A stretch of DNA of 64,000 bases from Phoronis australis (taxonomy: Eukaryota; Phoronida; Phoronidae). Position 1 is the first letter of the stretch. Every line of letters starts with the position of its first letter. The position numbers and the translations under genes were made by a program. The DNA is taken from assembly GCA_002633005.1 (NCBI GenBank), contig NMRA01000317.1, positions 450,614 to 514,613 on the forward strand. Direction: 5' to 3'. Below the pieces are notes generated by a model. The model was not told the origin of the DNA. It did no database searches and was given only the letters and a program-made list of their open reading frames with translations. Below, one piece after another: positions 1 to 12,832 of this stretch.

Positions 1-335
1 AATGACGTATTTTGGTGTCAGAAAATTATTTTCCGAACGCAGTCATACATTATTTTTTATTGATCTTCCTTGTTCTGATAGAGTAGCTTTCTTAACACAA
101 CAATTTCTCGTCAATCGCATGTCCGGTTATAAAAAAGTAATTGCAGCGGTCTGGTACACGTTGTACCAGACGTGCGCAGGCCGCGCATGTGGGTCCGGTA
201 GTTAGTTTCATGCTTCTTCTTTAAAACCTCATTACTTTTCTGAGACGCTGCAGAGTAAACTTTGTGACGGCAATGCATGAACTTTGACCCTAAACCGTCA
301 AAGTTTTCATTCTCTTTGTCACCATAAATAATTTT

Positions 336-509
336 GAGACCTGGGGCACGTTTCAAGAAACTGACTTAAGTTAATTTTTGACTTAAGTCTAAGATTTGTC
401 TAAAATTACAAACTTTGAAACTTCCACATCTGGTAAGATAGTCAAAATTTAGACAAAATGTAAGTCAAAAACTTAAGTCAAACTTAAGATCATATTTTGA
501 AACGGTCTC
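336..509. mobile_element. MITE-like foldback element
   Basis: GAGACC with GTTTCAAGAAACTGACTTAAG at the left and CTTAAGATCATATTTTGAAAC then GGTCTC at the right form inverted ends; inside, GACTTAAG-rich arms are also complementary. About 174 bases, no coding. Confidence 0.6.
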
Positions 510-1206
510 TAGACAAATTTAAGTTTTATCTTGAAATTTACTGAAAAAGTTGTTTTAACTAAGTGAGTTTTCTACGAAACTTATTCTTGTGGTACATCTA
601 GGGTATCATGAGAGGGGTGCCTCACCACAATGCTCAAACGACATACGTTCTTCACCGTCCAAAAACTTCGCAAAATATTGTTCTGGCACCGTGCTTTGCT
701 TAATATGTAGAAGAGGAGACGCCTCGAACCTCTATGAATTTGCCTACAAAGTGAATGTACCTCGGTGCTAATGATTAAAATAATAATGATGAAATGAAAC
801 TGAGAGCCTCAAGAATGACATTATTGCTACTTTCTTTTGATTTTTAAAATTGAATGAGTTAAAAAGTTCTTTAAAGTATCTTATTTTCTTGTCAGGTATT
901 TTGCTATACTGCACCCGCTGAGGATAACAGACGCTGACAAACGTGGCAAGTTGATGCTAGTCGTATGTTGGATATTCAGCGCCCTCGCCAGCATTCCAGA
1001 GGTAACCAGTTTAGGATGTTTATAAATACTCCTACACACGTACAAAACGCCTGGCATTCCAACCAAAGTGTGCTCCTCAACATTCTAACCACTTAAAAGG
1101 CATTTCAGTTGAAGAAGACCTTCACGAGCTACCCAAAATCGACACTCAGCGTGAGTGACGTTTAAAGCGGTTACAAACCCGCTTCCCACCATAAAAAGAT
1201 ATTTTG

Positions 1207-1590
1207 ATTCAGATCACTTACCTCTATGAAACTGATCTCAAAATGTTCTTTAATCAAATTAGAGGTAATTTCAAGACTTCGAGGCAACCGAATGTTCGTT
1301 ATTGGCTGACACCAGGGCAGAGTTCAGTTGCTGTCTTGCGGCTAGAAAAATATAGCCAAAAATCACACGGTCTTGTATCACCCGTAGTCTCGCGAAGTCT
1401 TGGTTTTCCAGCAATGTCCTAGCCATACTGAACTCTATCCGGACTGCTTGAGTTGGCACGTCACGGAGGGTCATGTCATGAAATAATGGTCTCACAGAAT
1501 AATGAACAGTCAGTTCTTTGCAAGCTCAGAAGACTCTTCCAATCTAAATAAGGAACGAACTGAGACCAATTCATATCAGTAAGTGGTATA
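1207..1590. repeat. interspersed repeat, shared with 4914-5140
   Basis: Two blocks (1207-1275 and about 1490-1590, with CAGTCAGTTCTTTGCAA) match 4914-4990 and 5037-5140; in this copy about 200 other bases lie between them, including sequence related to the TIR element at 22133. Confidence 0.45.
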
Positions 1591-2080
1591 TATCAGAAGT
1601 TCGCTTTGGTTACGGAACGCGTGCTTATGAAAACACGCATCACCGTAAAAAACTTTTAAACGTTCCAGATGATTTTTTAAAAACGCCTTAAATTTCAGTT
1701 AAATGGGTTTCAAAGCTGATGTCCAACACATGTTCGCATAGTAGTGCACGTGTAACAAACAATCAAGACGCATTTTATGAAAACAAAAAATATATATTAG
1801 TGAAACAAACAAGGCTGAAAGTTACTAAATATTTATATGTTAGTGATACCTTTTGACTAGCGAAACTCATCCGATGTTTTTAATTGGTGAATCAGGGTGA
1901 ATGTACAGAAAAGTGTATCCTTAAATGAAACTACAACTCAATAAGATCCTCTGCATCGGCCATCTTGAAAAGAAATTTAAATCAAAGCGATTTCGATTGG
2001 ATGAAACCTACCCCTTGCCCGCTACTTTTTTGAGAAAAACGGCTACTTTTTATGTTTGGGGAAAAGCGCGCATGTCCCTT

Positions 2081-2166
2081 TGATGCCGCTCTACAACGCA
2101 TGATGTCATGGCACGTGCAAGATTGATGCCGCTCTACAACGCATGACGTCATGGCACGTGCAAGAG
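2081..2166. repeat. 43-bp tandem duplication
   Basis: Two copies of a 43-base unit beginning TGATGCCGCTCTACAACGCA, differing at one base seen. Confidence 0.85.
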
Positions 2167-3176
2167 TTCCTGTTATCATTAGCAACTATAAAGACTCAGA
2201 ATCCAGTACGTACTCCAGATCAATTCACAATGAAGATCTGTGGGATTAATAGGCCCTCGTCACAGCCTAATCTTTATAAGCCATTTGGTTGAAACCCTGG
2301 CCCTTGACTAATCACAGCTAAACTTGAAAAAAAAACGCCTGTCTTAAAGGTCAAAAGTCCAAATTCTGACTACAAATAGCCAAAGTTTGATTTTAGTGTT
2401 TAATACGTTTCTACGGATTCCTGTCTTTCAATTTCGTGTTTCAGCCTTAGCTTGTTTTCGTTAAACAGGCTAAGTCATCCGTAGACTGATTTTTAGCCGA
2501 AAGTCAAAAGACAAAAACCAATAAGGACTTCGAGAAAAGGCCCCTGGTGTACAAATATGTGACGTGGATTTCCAAGGTTTGGACAGATAATAATCGATCA
2601 CTAAGCACATAAATGACAACATTAATTATAGAATAGAATTAAATAATAATAGTAATACATCATTTCAATTGCAGTTTTTACAGTTGCACAAAGTGACATA
2701 GTTTTGCAAGATGCACGAAACAATCATGACGTCTATTTTCGTGCAGATTGGTATTTCATATAGAGGATATGATACTGTATTTAATACCTAGATTACTCCC
2801 TGATGCCAGGTTTTCCAAGCAACTCACTCCACGCGTGGAAATCGAAACATTTAGCACTGGATAACCGGAAATGGCATGAATAGGTTTACGCAATAGTACA
2901 ACCCACGGTTGCCCACGCGCATCTCCCTTAGTGGTCTCACGCTTTGGTATGACTGGAAGCAGCTGAATGAACAAGAGACGTTGTCCTGTAATACTGCCCA
3001 TGCCGACAAAGTAACGAGTCTAAGAGTACTAAATATGTGAAAAATGATCTCCAGGCATGTTCTGTTTATTGATTTGTAAAGGTATAACTGTTAACTAAAC
3101 GTGCATAAATGAACAAGGCAAGTGTTCAGTATCATTTATTTCCAATCTCAAATAGGTTCCACGAACCAAATTTTAA

Positions 3177-4808
3177 AGGAGAATGCTACCCAAAACACAA
3201 CCTATTTGTATCAATTTAGATAGAGTAGTTCTACTCGATAACGGCCCGTTCGGTTGCGTTACCTGACACCTGACGGCAGACGGAGGTGTTGAAATTATCC
3301 AATGACGTCATTGGTTTCACACGCAGTCATTTCAGCAGTTCACAACACGGGTTACTGGTGTCAGCTTATCGCTTGAATTCATCGCTTAACAGCAGTAAAT
3401 CATCAAACTTCGATGTAAAACCCTTAAAAATACACCGAGTTTTATTTCGCTGCTGCGGATTTATTGGTATTTGGACCCACCGTAGCCTACAAAGTTCGGC
3501 AGGCCAATTTACCAGGTCCGAATCAGGAGTTCGGGGTACGTTCGGAGATAAATTTAAAGTATACAGACAAGAGAACCAAGATCTGTGTTATTTACACTTG
3601 TGTTTTTTTTAGTTCTTAACACACAAAACGCTTGTTATCGCGGCCAGTAGCTCGGAACCCAATCAGGCCCGTCGCGGCCGCCGGGACTGGCACGAACATA
3701 AACCAGCTTGAGTTGGAAACTAAACCTCCAGTGACGAAAAGACTAAAATAGTGAGCCAAAGAAATAACGTGCACGTAATTATTTATGTGAATTAGACACC
3801 AAACTGAAAAACTACTTACTTGTCGGGGACCGCGAAGTCGGGTTCCCCTTCCACAGACCGTCCGGTCAGGGCAAAGGTTGTACAGTTACAATGATTTGAA
3901 TAATGTATTTGTATTTCTAAATAAAGATTCCCCTAACATGTGACCATAGCATATAAAATCGAGTAACTATTTCACAACAGCTTTCTGTCAGCAAACATTG
4001 AATTAGCAGGCGCTCACACGGCCTTGATGCCCGGTGTTACCTTTATTACCGGCATCAAAAGCTGGTAACGCAGTGGTTTATTCATTGCTGGCTTCTCAAC
4101 ATTTGCACTCACGAATAGTACAAAGGCATTGCAAACTGTATCTAATGAGACAGACTTTGTTTCAGTTTTATATAAGCATTGATTAGGATGAGAATAATTC
4201 ATTTTGAAACAGAACGCAGAATAATAAACGTTTACATTGCAACTCGTCCGACGCCAATCCCGACTTAGTCAAGAGCTCATCGGACGAAGACTTCACGGGT
4301 CGGATCGTTAGGTTTCACAAGCTATCAGTTCGAACCGGAATACACCGATCAAGAAATACTAGAGAAGCACCGTGAACATGCACAGGCAACGGAAAGTATG
4401 GATAGTTCTTTGGTAAGCCGGAATTCGTCAGAGACATCAAAGTCGACGAAACACCGGCCACAGACACGGAGATGTTTCACGGCCTCATACTTGCTATTAA
4501 CAGCGTACCTTTCATTCTTCACTACCGCGAGCCACTTTCTAAGCATTTGGGGCTCTCGAGAAAGTCGAAAAAACTATATACTCGCTTTCTTCGCAGCTTC
4601 GTAGTTAGAACAAGCGGGAACGATGCACCACAATATAGCGGCATTCACTCTGCTGACGAACCACTGACGTCGGTGCGTCGTTTCTCACCTTCCTCACAGG
4701 TTAACGCGACACCTCTTGGCAAGGTGAGGTCGACCGTTTTAGAGGCAATGTAGATATAGACCAATTAAGAAGGTAAAAAAGACTAATTAAATTGGGTGGC
4801 ATTCTCCT
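3177..4808 (-). mobile_element. Kolobok-like DNA transposon with THAP relic, copy 1
   Basis: Flanked by TTAA on both sides (3173-3176, 4809-4812), with terminal inverted repeats AGGAGAATGCTACCC and GGGTGGCATTCTCCT. TTAA targets and TTAAAGGRR ends are known for the Kolobok/T2 group. On the minus strand near 4650-4400 a degraded THAP zinc finger reads CIVPACSN, then REPQMLRKWLAVVKNE and AVKHLRVCGRCF; the last His of the C2CH set is lost. No transposase core is seen, so it is non-autonomous. Confidence 0.7.
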
Positions 4809-4913
4809 TTAAGCTGTTTACTTGTCTCATCTTTTTTTGTAATGGAAGGCGTGTTTGTAGCTGTTTTAACATGTCTACATACTCGCCTTCCAGCAAATAA
4901 CAACTTTTGAATG

Positions 4914-5140
4914 AAATCACTTGCCGTTTTCGAAATTGATCTGAAATTGTTGTTTAGTCGAATTGGTGGTGATTGTAGGATTTCACAAGAACTGACACCT
5001 TGTTGTTGCTTTAGACCATTTTCTTCAAATTGGCGAGATCTCACGAAACAACGAACTGTCAGTTCTTTGCAAACTCAGACATCATCCGTTCTTAGTAATG
5101 ATCAGATCAAGACCAATTTTATGTCGTTAAGCGGCCCAAA
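4914..5140. repeat. interspersed repeat, second copy of the 1207-1590 family
   Basis: Shares TGTCAGTTCTTTGCAAACTC and neighbouring stretches with 1490-1590, uninterrupted here. Confidence 0.45.
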
Positions 5141-5917
5141 ATTAAATGTTTACTTCCTGGACGGGCGTGGGGTTACAGGCGTTTTAAATTTTTGGTTCCA
5201 AAAATCCAAAATCAGTTTAGGCTCTACACATCAGTTGGTGCAAGCCCCATCTCAACAGTCAACTGGCACACCACAGGTTTGTCATTGTTGGTCTAGTTTA
5301 TTGGCACTCCCTGTACCTGTCTGTGGCTGCGCTTCATCACTTGTTGCTGGGCCTAGCTAGGTGGTCAGTATATTCTCTCTTGTGATGATGGTGTTTGAAT
5401 AAATGACACGGAAACATGTCAAGTCTATTTAAACCGTAGTTGTTTTTATTAATGTTCATGGTTATGCCGTTTATGGCAGTGAGCATGTCAAAACCATATT
5501 ACTTAGGAAGTCGGGCTAGGTTTGTTAATTTCATCACTACGTGTTTGCGTTCGCGTGTTACTTAGACATCCAACTAGCTATGACAAAAGACCTATGTTAA
5601 TAACGGTAATTGTCAATCCTAGTCTCCATACAAGCGAAAGTAATGAATTTTTGCGTCCGTGGCGTGTATTAATTCTCATACTGTGACTGTTGCAACGGTC
5701 ACAGTTATGCGTTACACGCACGTGAAATTCATTATACAACAATGAAAAACAATCTTCAAGTTCGTAATTGCAAGTAGTTGATACCTAAAAGAAACCAACC
5801 CTGTTACAAATTCTGGTCAACAGTAGGTTTCAATACAAATTGTCAATTTGTCTCTGTGTTAGTCAATCCATTTGTCAGCCCGTCATTCATTAATTCATCT
5901 GCTGCCCCTGACTATCT
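5141..5917. other. no gene seen
   Basis: Frames here are short and show no family motifs or paired splice signals that I could find. Confidence 0.4.
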
Positions 5918-5961
5918 GCGTGTGTTTGTGTGTGTGTGTGTTTGTGTATGTGTGTGTGTCT
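5918..5961. repeat. GT/TG microsatellite
   Basis: Runs of TG with a few interruptions. Confidence 0.9.
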
Positions 5962-6024
5962 TCTGCCTATGAGTCTGTAGCACTCTTTGTCAACCGGTGT
6001 ATCTGTGCGAGCAGTTGTCTAACA

Positions 6025-6345
6025 ATCCATCCCATACATCCATCCATCCATCCATCTATCCTTCTATCCATCCACTCATTCTTCACCCACCCATCCATCC
6101 TTCCATTCACCCACCCACCCATCCATCCATCTTTCCANNNNNNNNNNNNNNNNNNNNNNNNNNNNNNNNNNNNNNNNNNNNNNNNNNNNNNNNNNNNNNN
6201 NNNNNNNNNNNNNNNNNNNNNNNNNNNNNNNNNNNNNNNNNNNNNNNNNCATCCACCCATCCACCCACCCATCCATCCAGCCACCCATCCATCCATCCAC
6301 ACTCATTCTCCATCCATTCATCCATCCATCAACGCATCCACCCAC
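6025..6345. repeat. ATCC tetranucleotide array with assembly gap
   Basis: ATCC/ACCC repeats on both sides of N at 6138-6249. Reading frames through it (Ser-Ile-His-Pro type) are repeat artefacts. Confidence 0.92.
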
Positions 6346-8612
6346 AGACATTTTGATGAAGAAATAAAATCGTCGTACTTTAAATAGTTGTTGTGATATG
6401 CTGTTTTACTACATGAGACTTTTAGACAACTTATGACCGATTGGCGTTCTAAAGTTATTCTGCTGCAAAAGTTGTGGTGCTATCTTTTGCGTCGGCTTTC
6501 CGCACCATAAAATTTTGCGTCACCTATTGGCCAGTACATTGTCTCCCAATTCCTCAATCAACTGTTCTTCTTCCACGAAGTTGCATACATATCACAACGA
6601 ATTATCGGAATTGGTTTAATTGCATTACAAGTTTTTATTATTTTGATACTAGCAAACCGAATTTCAGAACGAATTTTGCGCAGTGATCCATCAAAAAAGA
6701 TTGTAAATGCGTTGAGTTCAGAAATTCCGATAACACCGTGTTGATGGTACAGACTAGACTATGTTGAAATTCTCCCACAGACAAGTTGCACGAGTTACAC
6801 CGATAAAAATTAAATAACAAAGTCAATACAATATAATTTACGTTTTATTATTGACACTTTTTAACAAACAAATGCAGAAAACAACTGGAAATTACTTGAA
6901 GATGCTTTAATTCGAAATTTGAGGCTACTGACATCGTATCAGAAAATTTGAAAAAAATGTCCTGGTTTCCCGTCCGATCCCAGCGGTTCCCGTTTTAGAG
7001 GTCGGGGTTTGTGTTTTTCGGGTTGGTTAGCTGTTTTGAAGGTGCAGGGTCTGATTTCGACTCTGGGATGCCTGTTTTTCACCACGATTGCAATTTCGAT
7101 GGAATCCCTTGTTTGCAAGTGACTTATGAAAAAGTCTAAACAATTTCAAGCTCTAGCGCATCAATTCATATCTGATCTGTACTGTTTTGCGCCATATTGC
7201 CCAAGGCAGTTTCGTTCATTATTATATTGACATTCTGTGAAGTTTGAAATAACTGACATATAAGCATGTGATAAGAACACGGCTTGGAGGAATTACTAGA
7301 TTATTACTATATTCCGAGGAAGTAACAAAAGCGGGGAACACAGGCATTGATTCTGAGATGGTAAATTTCAATGAATTTCACGGCAAGTTTATGACGTAAC
7401 AACCCTGCAGCTATGACACTCCACGCGTTATTTAGGTAAGAAGTAAAATATTCGAGCTTGTGAGAATTTTTCTACACTGTGCACATAAAATCTATCTTAG
7501 TGACAATCTTTATTTTGAAAGTCATCGGTGAATTTATGTCCTGGACTGCCGTCGTGATAAGCTGATACGCCTAACTTGGTCGACGGATAAATATGGTTTG
7601 GAAAATAGCTTACAGTTCATGCAAGTAGCATCCACGTGACACGAGTAAAAATAAAACCTTTGAAGTGTTCAAATTTCTTTTCAATCCAGCAAATTATGTT
7701 TATCTTGTCAAAAAAACGTACTTATTTCCCCACAACAATTGCTGAAACACAGAACGGTAACTTTGGCTGTTGTCGGCTGATGCGTCGTTTCGGGTTACGG
7801 CGTCAGTCAGTTACCTCCAGTTAGTTGTACTTTCGTTGTCGAGCGGAAGTAGTGATTGTCTACCTCGCCTGTATCATAGCAAACCTCAGGGAGGTTTCAT
7901 AACCGATCTTTGGATTTTTGTGACGCTTTTCAAAGTAATCTAGTCACAGAAAGACCTACTTCAATTCATTGCTACCACACCAAATGGATTTCAAAAGGGT
8001 GGATGGCGCTGTTCTGAGGAAGTGGGACTAATGTTCTCGCTTCCACTTAATAGTTTTACGTCTTATATATGTCGCGCGACGCATTGTTCAGAGGAAAACC
8101 GAGGCGACTCTACGCCCTCAGGAAAAGAGTTTTTGGTCAGCACAAAAATTTCACCACCCTACTACACGATTTCTTCGTGGATTTTTCGCAATATTTTAGG
8201 CACTTAAAACACTAAGTAAAATAATCATGGGGATGTTATAATAAATAATATTTTGACTGCTGTAAAACTGAAATAATTTCGCCTGGCTGTGAACCTTGTT
8301 TGAAAGCACGCCTTTTCTTGATACAAACGCGGATTCCATGTACTTGGTATCGATCCAGTGTTAGTTATAATTGGTACGAACGCTTTTGAATTCAATGAAA
8401 TTCGATAATGCTATGTTTTGTATCAAAGGAGTTGTCACATGCGGTTCATCTATGTAATTACATCTGTGGCATTCGTCACCATGTTTAATGACGATCAGTA
8501 TGCAGTAAAAACATCTTTGATATGGATATATTAACCCTATTAGTTCAATACTTCATAATTCAACTCTAATTGATTCACTCATGCGTCGCGTCAGCTGACA
8601 GATGGATTAGTT
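6346..8612. other. no gene seen
   Basis: AT-rich sequence with short frames only; no repeats or RNA genes recognised. Confidence 0.4.
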
Positions 8613-8955
8613 TAAAGAGCCATTATCGATGAGAACAGTGGTTTTCTGTGATCAGGCCCATCGTGAAATGGAACTTGTAATCTCTGCAGACGCAGTCCGA
8701 CGCTTTGCTAAGCCCGTCCCCAGTCACCATTCAATGGCAGAGTAATCCAAGTGTCAGGGAATGACCGTCAAACGCTTTTTGTAATTTAACCAAGGAATTA
8801 AAGGGACGTTATTGACGAGAAAAGTTATTTTCTGAGATCGTCAGTGCCGACTCGACCCTCCCGGGCTCTATTCCCGCGGTCGCAATCTAACGCTCTGTTA
8901 GGGAAGCTAACACCCATTCTTAAGAGCATGTTCGCGAATAGACCAGGCAGAGGGT
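8613..8955. repeat. diverged tandem pair of about 180-bp units
   Basis: 8613-8770 and 8800-8955 share the order of motifs (AAAGAGCCATTATCGATGAG versus AAAGGGACGTTATTGACGAG, both followed by GTTTTCTG-like and CGCTTTG-like blocks). Old duplication. Confidence 0.45.
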
Positions 8956-9104
8956 GATAAACGCTATGTCACAGATTCTCTTTATATTTTGTTTGTGAGA
9001 TGACATTGGCCCCACTGACTCCAGACCAACTTTATTTTTTTTCAAAACGCCCCCTTTTGGTTTCCATGGATACTATTTGTTTCCGACAAGTTTTCAGCCT
9101 GGCG

Positions 9105-9239
9105 GTAGNAGGGCAGAGTATTAGCCAGGATTTAGCACGTCAGACATTTGCACCCCCGTACTGCCAAATGGAATCTGGGAGAATTTTAGGAGGGGGAGCA
9201 TGACCCCCCTTGCCCCCTCCTCTTAAATCCGCCACTGGG
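9105..9239 (+). mobile_element. CGGATCC...CCGCCACTGG short element, copy 1 (left end lost)
   Basis: Shares GCAGAGTATTAGCCAGGATT, CAAATGGAATCTGGGAGAAT and AAATCCGCCACTGG with four other copies in the window. Ends GGCGGAT...AAATCCGCC are short inverted repeats, as in hAT-type non-autonomous elements (inference). Confidence 0.6.
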
Positions 9240-10070
9240 ATCATTTAAATGTATATTATACAAAAAATCCGGTTGAATTTGAGTTTTAGCCGTATTATCG
9301 TCAAACTCGGGTCCAACAACTTTAATTGTTATCCTAATTCACACCAGAAACTAATGAAGAAAATGAAATATTTGCTGCATGTTAGGAAGACGAATTAATA
9401 TCTATTTCAGTAAGGCTTGCATATTTTGGCGTGTATTCCGCGGTGTACGTTCATCATTGCATGTACTGTGCGTTGCTGTCTGTATTACCAATAAACGAAA
9501 GCTCGGTAATTTTAACCAGGGCATGAAAATTATCAACTAGTCTGATTACCAGTTCAAGTGATGTGGCATATGGTTTGAAAATTATATTGTACTGACGTAA
9601 GAATGCCATTCGAACAATGCGCGTACTAATGGCGAAAATCTCCACTGCACCATCGTAACGCACAGTTCTCATTCCAAAGCTAAGGAGTTCAGCCATTGCA
9701 AATTTGTGCTGAATGCAATAGGAAAATTCCAGCACACAATGTCCACCCTATTTATTTTTACACTTGGGTACTGTCATATGATCCTTAACGCATCAGTATG
9801 TGCTTGGGTACCTTGCGTCAGGAGGAGTTTTTGGTGTCTATACAAGCACACGTGTACCTGGATTAAATAAGAGAGGCAGCGGTAAACATTGTGCACGCCA
9901 ACCTCTAGAAAATTTACACGCTTAGCGGGAAACACCCGAACAAGAAAAACAAACTGGTTTACATCAAAACACGCGTTGCTCATCGTGACTGATGATCATA
10001 TGGGAACCTATTTTGTGGAGTGCGTGTAAAGTAACTCCCATGAGCTAGGTTCTCTCACCCTCATAACAGG

Positions 10071-10197
10071 GGCGGATACAGCATTTTGAGTAAGAAGGGA
10101 CAGGGCAGAGTATTAGTCATGATTTTGCCAGTCAGACATTTGCAACTCCGAACTGCCAAATGGAATCTGGGAAAATTTTAGGGGTGGGGCATGGCAT
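10071..10197 (+). mobile_element. CGGATCC...CCGCCACTGG short element, copy 2 (right end lost)
   Basis: Starts GGGGCGGATACAGCATTTTG; matches the family up to TTTTAGGGGTGGGGCATGG. Confidence 0.6.
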
Positions 10198-10619
10198 AAC
10201 GTGTACTTAAGTGCTACCGCAAATTCAAAACCAACACCTACTTTATTTCTCGGAAGTCGGAGAAAATTTGCCGGTAATTAAGACATTAGCAAATCTAATT
10301 GAGATAAATACTAGATTCACTGACTTCCTCGGTCGAGAATACTTTTGCTTACGCACATACCCGAGACGATACCACCTGCACTAATACCACAGAGTCAAAA
10401 TACACATTCAAGGCGATTTGAGCTACGTGAGAGGGAAAAATTCCGACCCGAGTTGACGACAAGTTCCGTGGAAGAGCCGTAGCTCCTTACAGGAAAACTG
10501 TTCTCGTTCCTCATTGGCTTGTGCGCGCCAATGTTGCGACAGGCACCGGAAGCCTGTTTGAAGACTGCGAGGAAGCGAAGTAACCACGTATCATGGTAAT
10601 AGCACATAAGCAGCGCAGC

Positions 10620-10760
10620 AATAAAGAGTGGGGGGGGGGGACTATAGCCCCCAACCCCCCTGTGGTGCACCTCTCATAGACCATGGGCGACGCAACAGTG
10701 AAAAAAGTTGGGGGGGGGACTACAGCCCCCGCCCGGCTTCCTATGGTGCACCGCGCATAT
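10620..10760 (-). repeat. about 68-bp tandem unit with G/C-run palindromes (2 units)
   Basis: Units contain a G-run, CTATAGCCCCC, an A-run, and GGTGCACC. The same unit occurs reversed at 33718-33862. Confidence 0.55.
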
Positions 10761-10876
10761 AGCACGAAATATACAAGTCCATAGTACTAGTTACCAACGA
10801 TTTATCAAAACACTTTGGATTTGAAGGTAAATATCAACCAAAGGTTTACTACTTAGACAGTACTATACATAACACG

Positions 10877-10974
10877 GCCAGATTAACTACATTAATTCGC
10901 AGCCGACAATTCAACGAGGCGGAACCGGAAGGGCTCCCACCAAACACAGTCGTACGAATAACACTGCAATGGCG
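10877..10974 (-). repeat. 3' LTR of the deleted retrotransposon
   Basis: Nearly the same as 12711-12832 apart from a short gap; both lie next to retrotransposon coding remnants. Confidence 0.65.
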
Positions 10975-11009
10975 TGATTGCCTCTTCTGTCACAGAAAAT
11001 GAGGTAAAC

Positions 11010-11657
11010 TTACACTACGAACGGGTAGTAGAAAACAAAAACAGTAAACACAGTGCTAATAAGATTCCCAGTTACTATGGCGTTAACAAAGTACAAAGTA
11101 AAATCAGTCATAAAGCCAATCGTCCGTTTGCCAATGAGGTTTGTGGCGCTGCCTTTGCGATCTTCTCTGGGCCTCTGGATTAGCAGGGAAGACGGGGGTT
11201 CAACAGCAGGCGTTGTCGTAGAACCAGACTGGCGGGATGCATCAGGAGGAGGAACGCTGTTGGATGGCACAGCTGGGGCGGCAATTGGGCCACATGAAGA
11301 TAGTACACCGTCGTTGCACCATGGAGCTGGATCGCAGGACGAGGGCAACGATGAAACGGAGATTGGAACAGCGGAAGACGTTGGGAACTCGTCGTCGTCA
11401 TTGTGGCCACAAGGGGCAGTGACAGGTGATGCAGCTGGAATGTCAGTAATCCCTGACGGAACACGGTAACACTCGCTGCGTTTGACACGGTAAGAAGCAT
11501 TACCTAACTGATCTCCAGAAAATTTTCGAACACTCAGCCACATGCCATCGGAAGCAACCACGAGGTATCGTGGACGGGCTCTGGTCTTGTCCCTATCAGA
11601 GTAGAGGTAAACGAGATCGCCGATGGATGCGTCGCATTCTACTGCCTGGTTGGCCAA
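11010..11657 (-). pseudogene. LTR-retrotransposon C-terminal (post-integrase) remnant
   Basis: A 215-codon minus-strand frame begins with IGDLVYLYSDRDKTRARP and YRVKRSECYRVP, the basic small domain that follows the integrase core in Gypsy elements, then a Pro/Ser-rich spacer. Only about 60 bases separate it from the RNase H remnant, so the integrase core has been deleted. Confidence 0.65.
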
Positions 11658-11719
11658 AGGAGCCTTGGATCATGTACTGGGTCCATGGTTGATGAAGCGC
11701 CGTTGTCGTTGGGAAGAGA

Positions 11720-12558
11720 TCAACAAGTTGTCATGAACTCGCATGGGAGCCAAGTAACCTGACGGGATTTCAGTTTCGCACTGAAGAAGCAGCAGACACG
11801 TGGCGTGTCCTCACGAGAGAGATATACTGTACCAGCGATGCCCGGGTCTTTAGCGGAGGCATCCATGACTATCCACAGCTGATCGTCCGGTCTGGGTAAA
11901 GTTTTATGCGTGGACAATGCCTTTTGGGCTGACGTGAAGGCAACATGTAACTCATCGGTCCAGGTAATGCGTTCTTTGGAATCGCATCCCAATATAGCGG
12001 AGTCCACTGGGGCGATGAAAGAAGCACAGTAAGGCAGGACTCTCGATATAGCTTTCACGGCTCCGATGAAGGATCTCATTTGCCGAACAGTACCAGGTTT
12101 GGGACAAGACTAGAGAGCTAGCTCGTAAAGTACCCATTTTCCAAATCCAGCCGAGGACTTCTGTGCGTCGTGGGGCTATCACTGTCTTTGTAGGAGATAG
12201 ACGGAGATCCGCCGTGGACAATGCATATAGCACCCATTTCCAGTTGGTAATCAAGTCTGTGATAGTCTTACCACCACAGTATAGGTCGTCAGCAAGCTTG
12301 GTGACGGCTCCTTCTTCCAAAAGCTCTCCCAATACACGACACGTCAATTCTTCCAAAGCGGTTTCCGAACCGGGCATACCCATGGCGCAACGTGTAGACA
12401 CGGATACCTCGGAAAGGTGTGGATACGCCACAATATTTCATGGACTCTCGTGACAAAGGAATTTGATAGAAGGCAGAACGCCGCTGCGATTCAGGGGTGT
12501 CGTCGGGGTCGTCGGTCATACCACGCAGTGGAGCAGCGGATGTATTTTTTTTAGCCAA
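11720..12558 (-). pseudogene. LTR-retrotransposon reverse transcriptase / RNase H remnant
   Basis: Frames on the minus strand give SAFYQIPLS and [11 protein letters not shown], then after a small deletion (about 12388) [17 protein letters not shown] and the active-site-like LADDLYCGG. Next come LSPTKT, LGWIW, and (11720-12079) LRSFIGA-type connection and RNase H start WIVMDASAKDPGI with FFSAKLKSRQVTWLPCE. At least one frameshift separates the parts. Confidence 0.72.
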
Positions 12559-12710
12559 CTAACGCCGTCGACAAGAAATGGCGCAAAGTGAGGGTCCAAT
12601 GAAAGGATGTAATAAATTTTGCCTCCAGCTATCAAATGAAGTAATGGTCTCATTTTTAGTGAGCGGCCACTGTTTTGGAGCTCAGGTTTTAGCCATGTCG
12701 CTGCCACCAC

Positions 12711-12832
12711 GCCAGATTAACTAGACAATGAGTTGTAAGTTTAACGAGTTTAATTCGCAGCCGACAATACAACCAGGCGGAACCGGAAGGGCTTCCACCA
12801 AACACAGTCATACGAATAACACTGCAATGGCG
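12711..12832 (-). repeat. 5' LTR of the deleted retrotransposon
   Basis: Right-hand direct repeat; on the minus strand it is followed by TGGCGTGGTGGCAGCGAC, which is where a tRNA primer-binding site would sit. Confidence 0.65.

Larger units (their letters stand above)
10877..12832 (-). mobile_element. internally deleted LTR retrotransposon (Gypsy-like)
   Basis: Direct repeats at 10877-10974 and 12711-12832 act as LTRs (AATTCGCAGCCGACAA, GGCGGAACCGGAAGGGC, ACACTGCAATGGCG shared; the right copy has an extra ~25 bases). Between them on the minus strand come part of reverse transcriptase, the RT/RNase H region, and a fragment after the integrase core. No gag, protease, RT N-terminus or integrase catalytic core is present, and the RT part is frameshifted, so the copy is dead. 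Total length about 1.96 kb. Confidence 0.75.

Noticed and set aside
5872-6387. Long frames with Ser-His-Pro or Trp-Met-Asp-Gly repeats
   Set aside because: Translation of the ATCC microsatellite and of N; not a gene.
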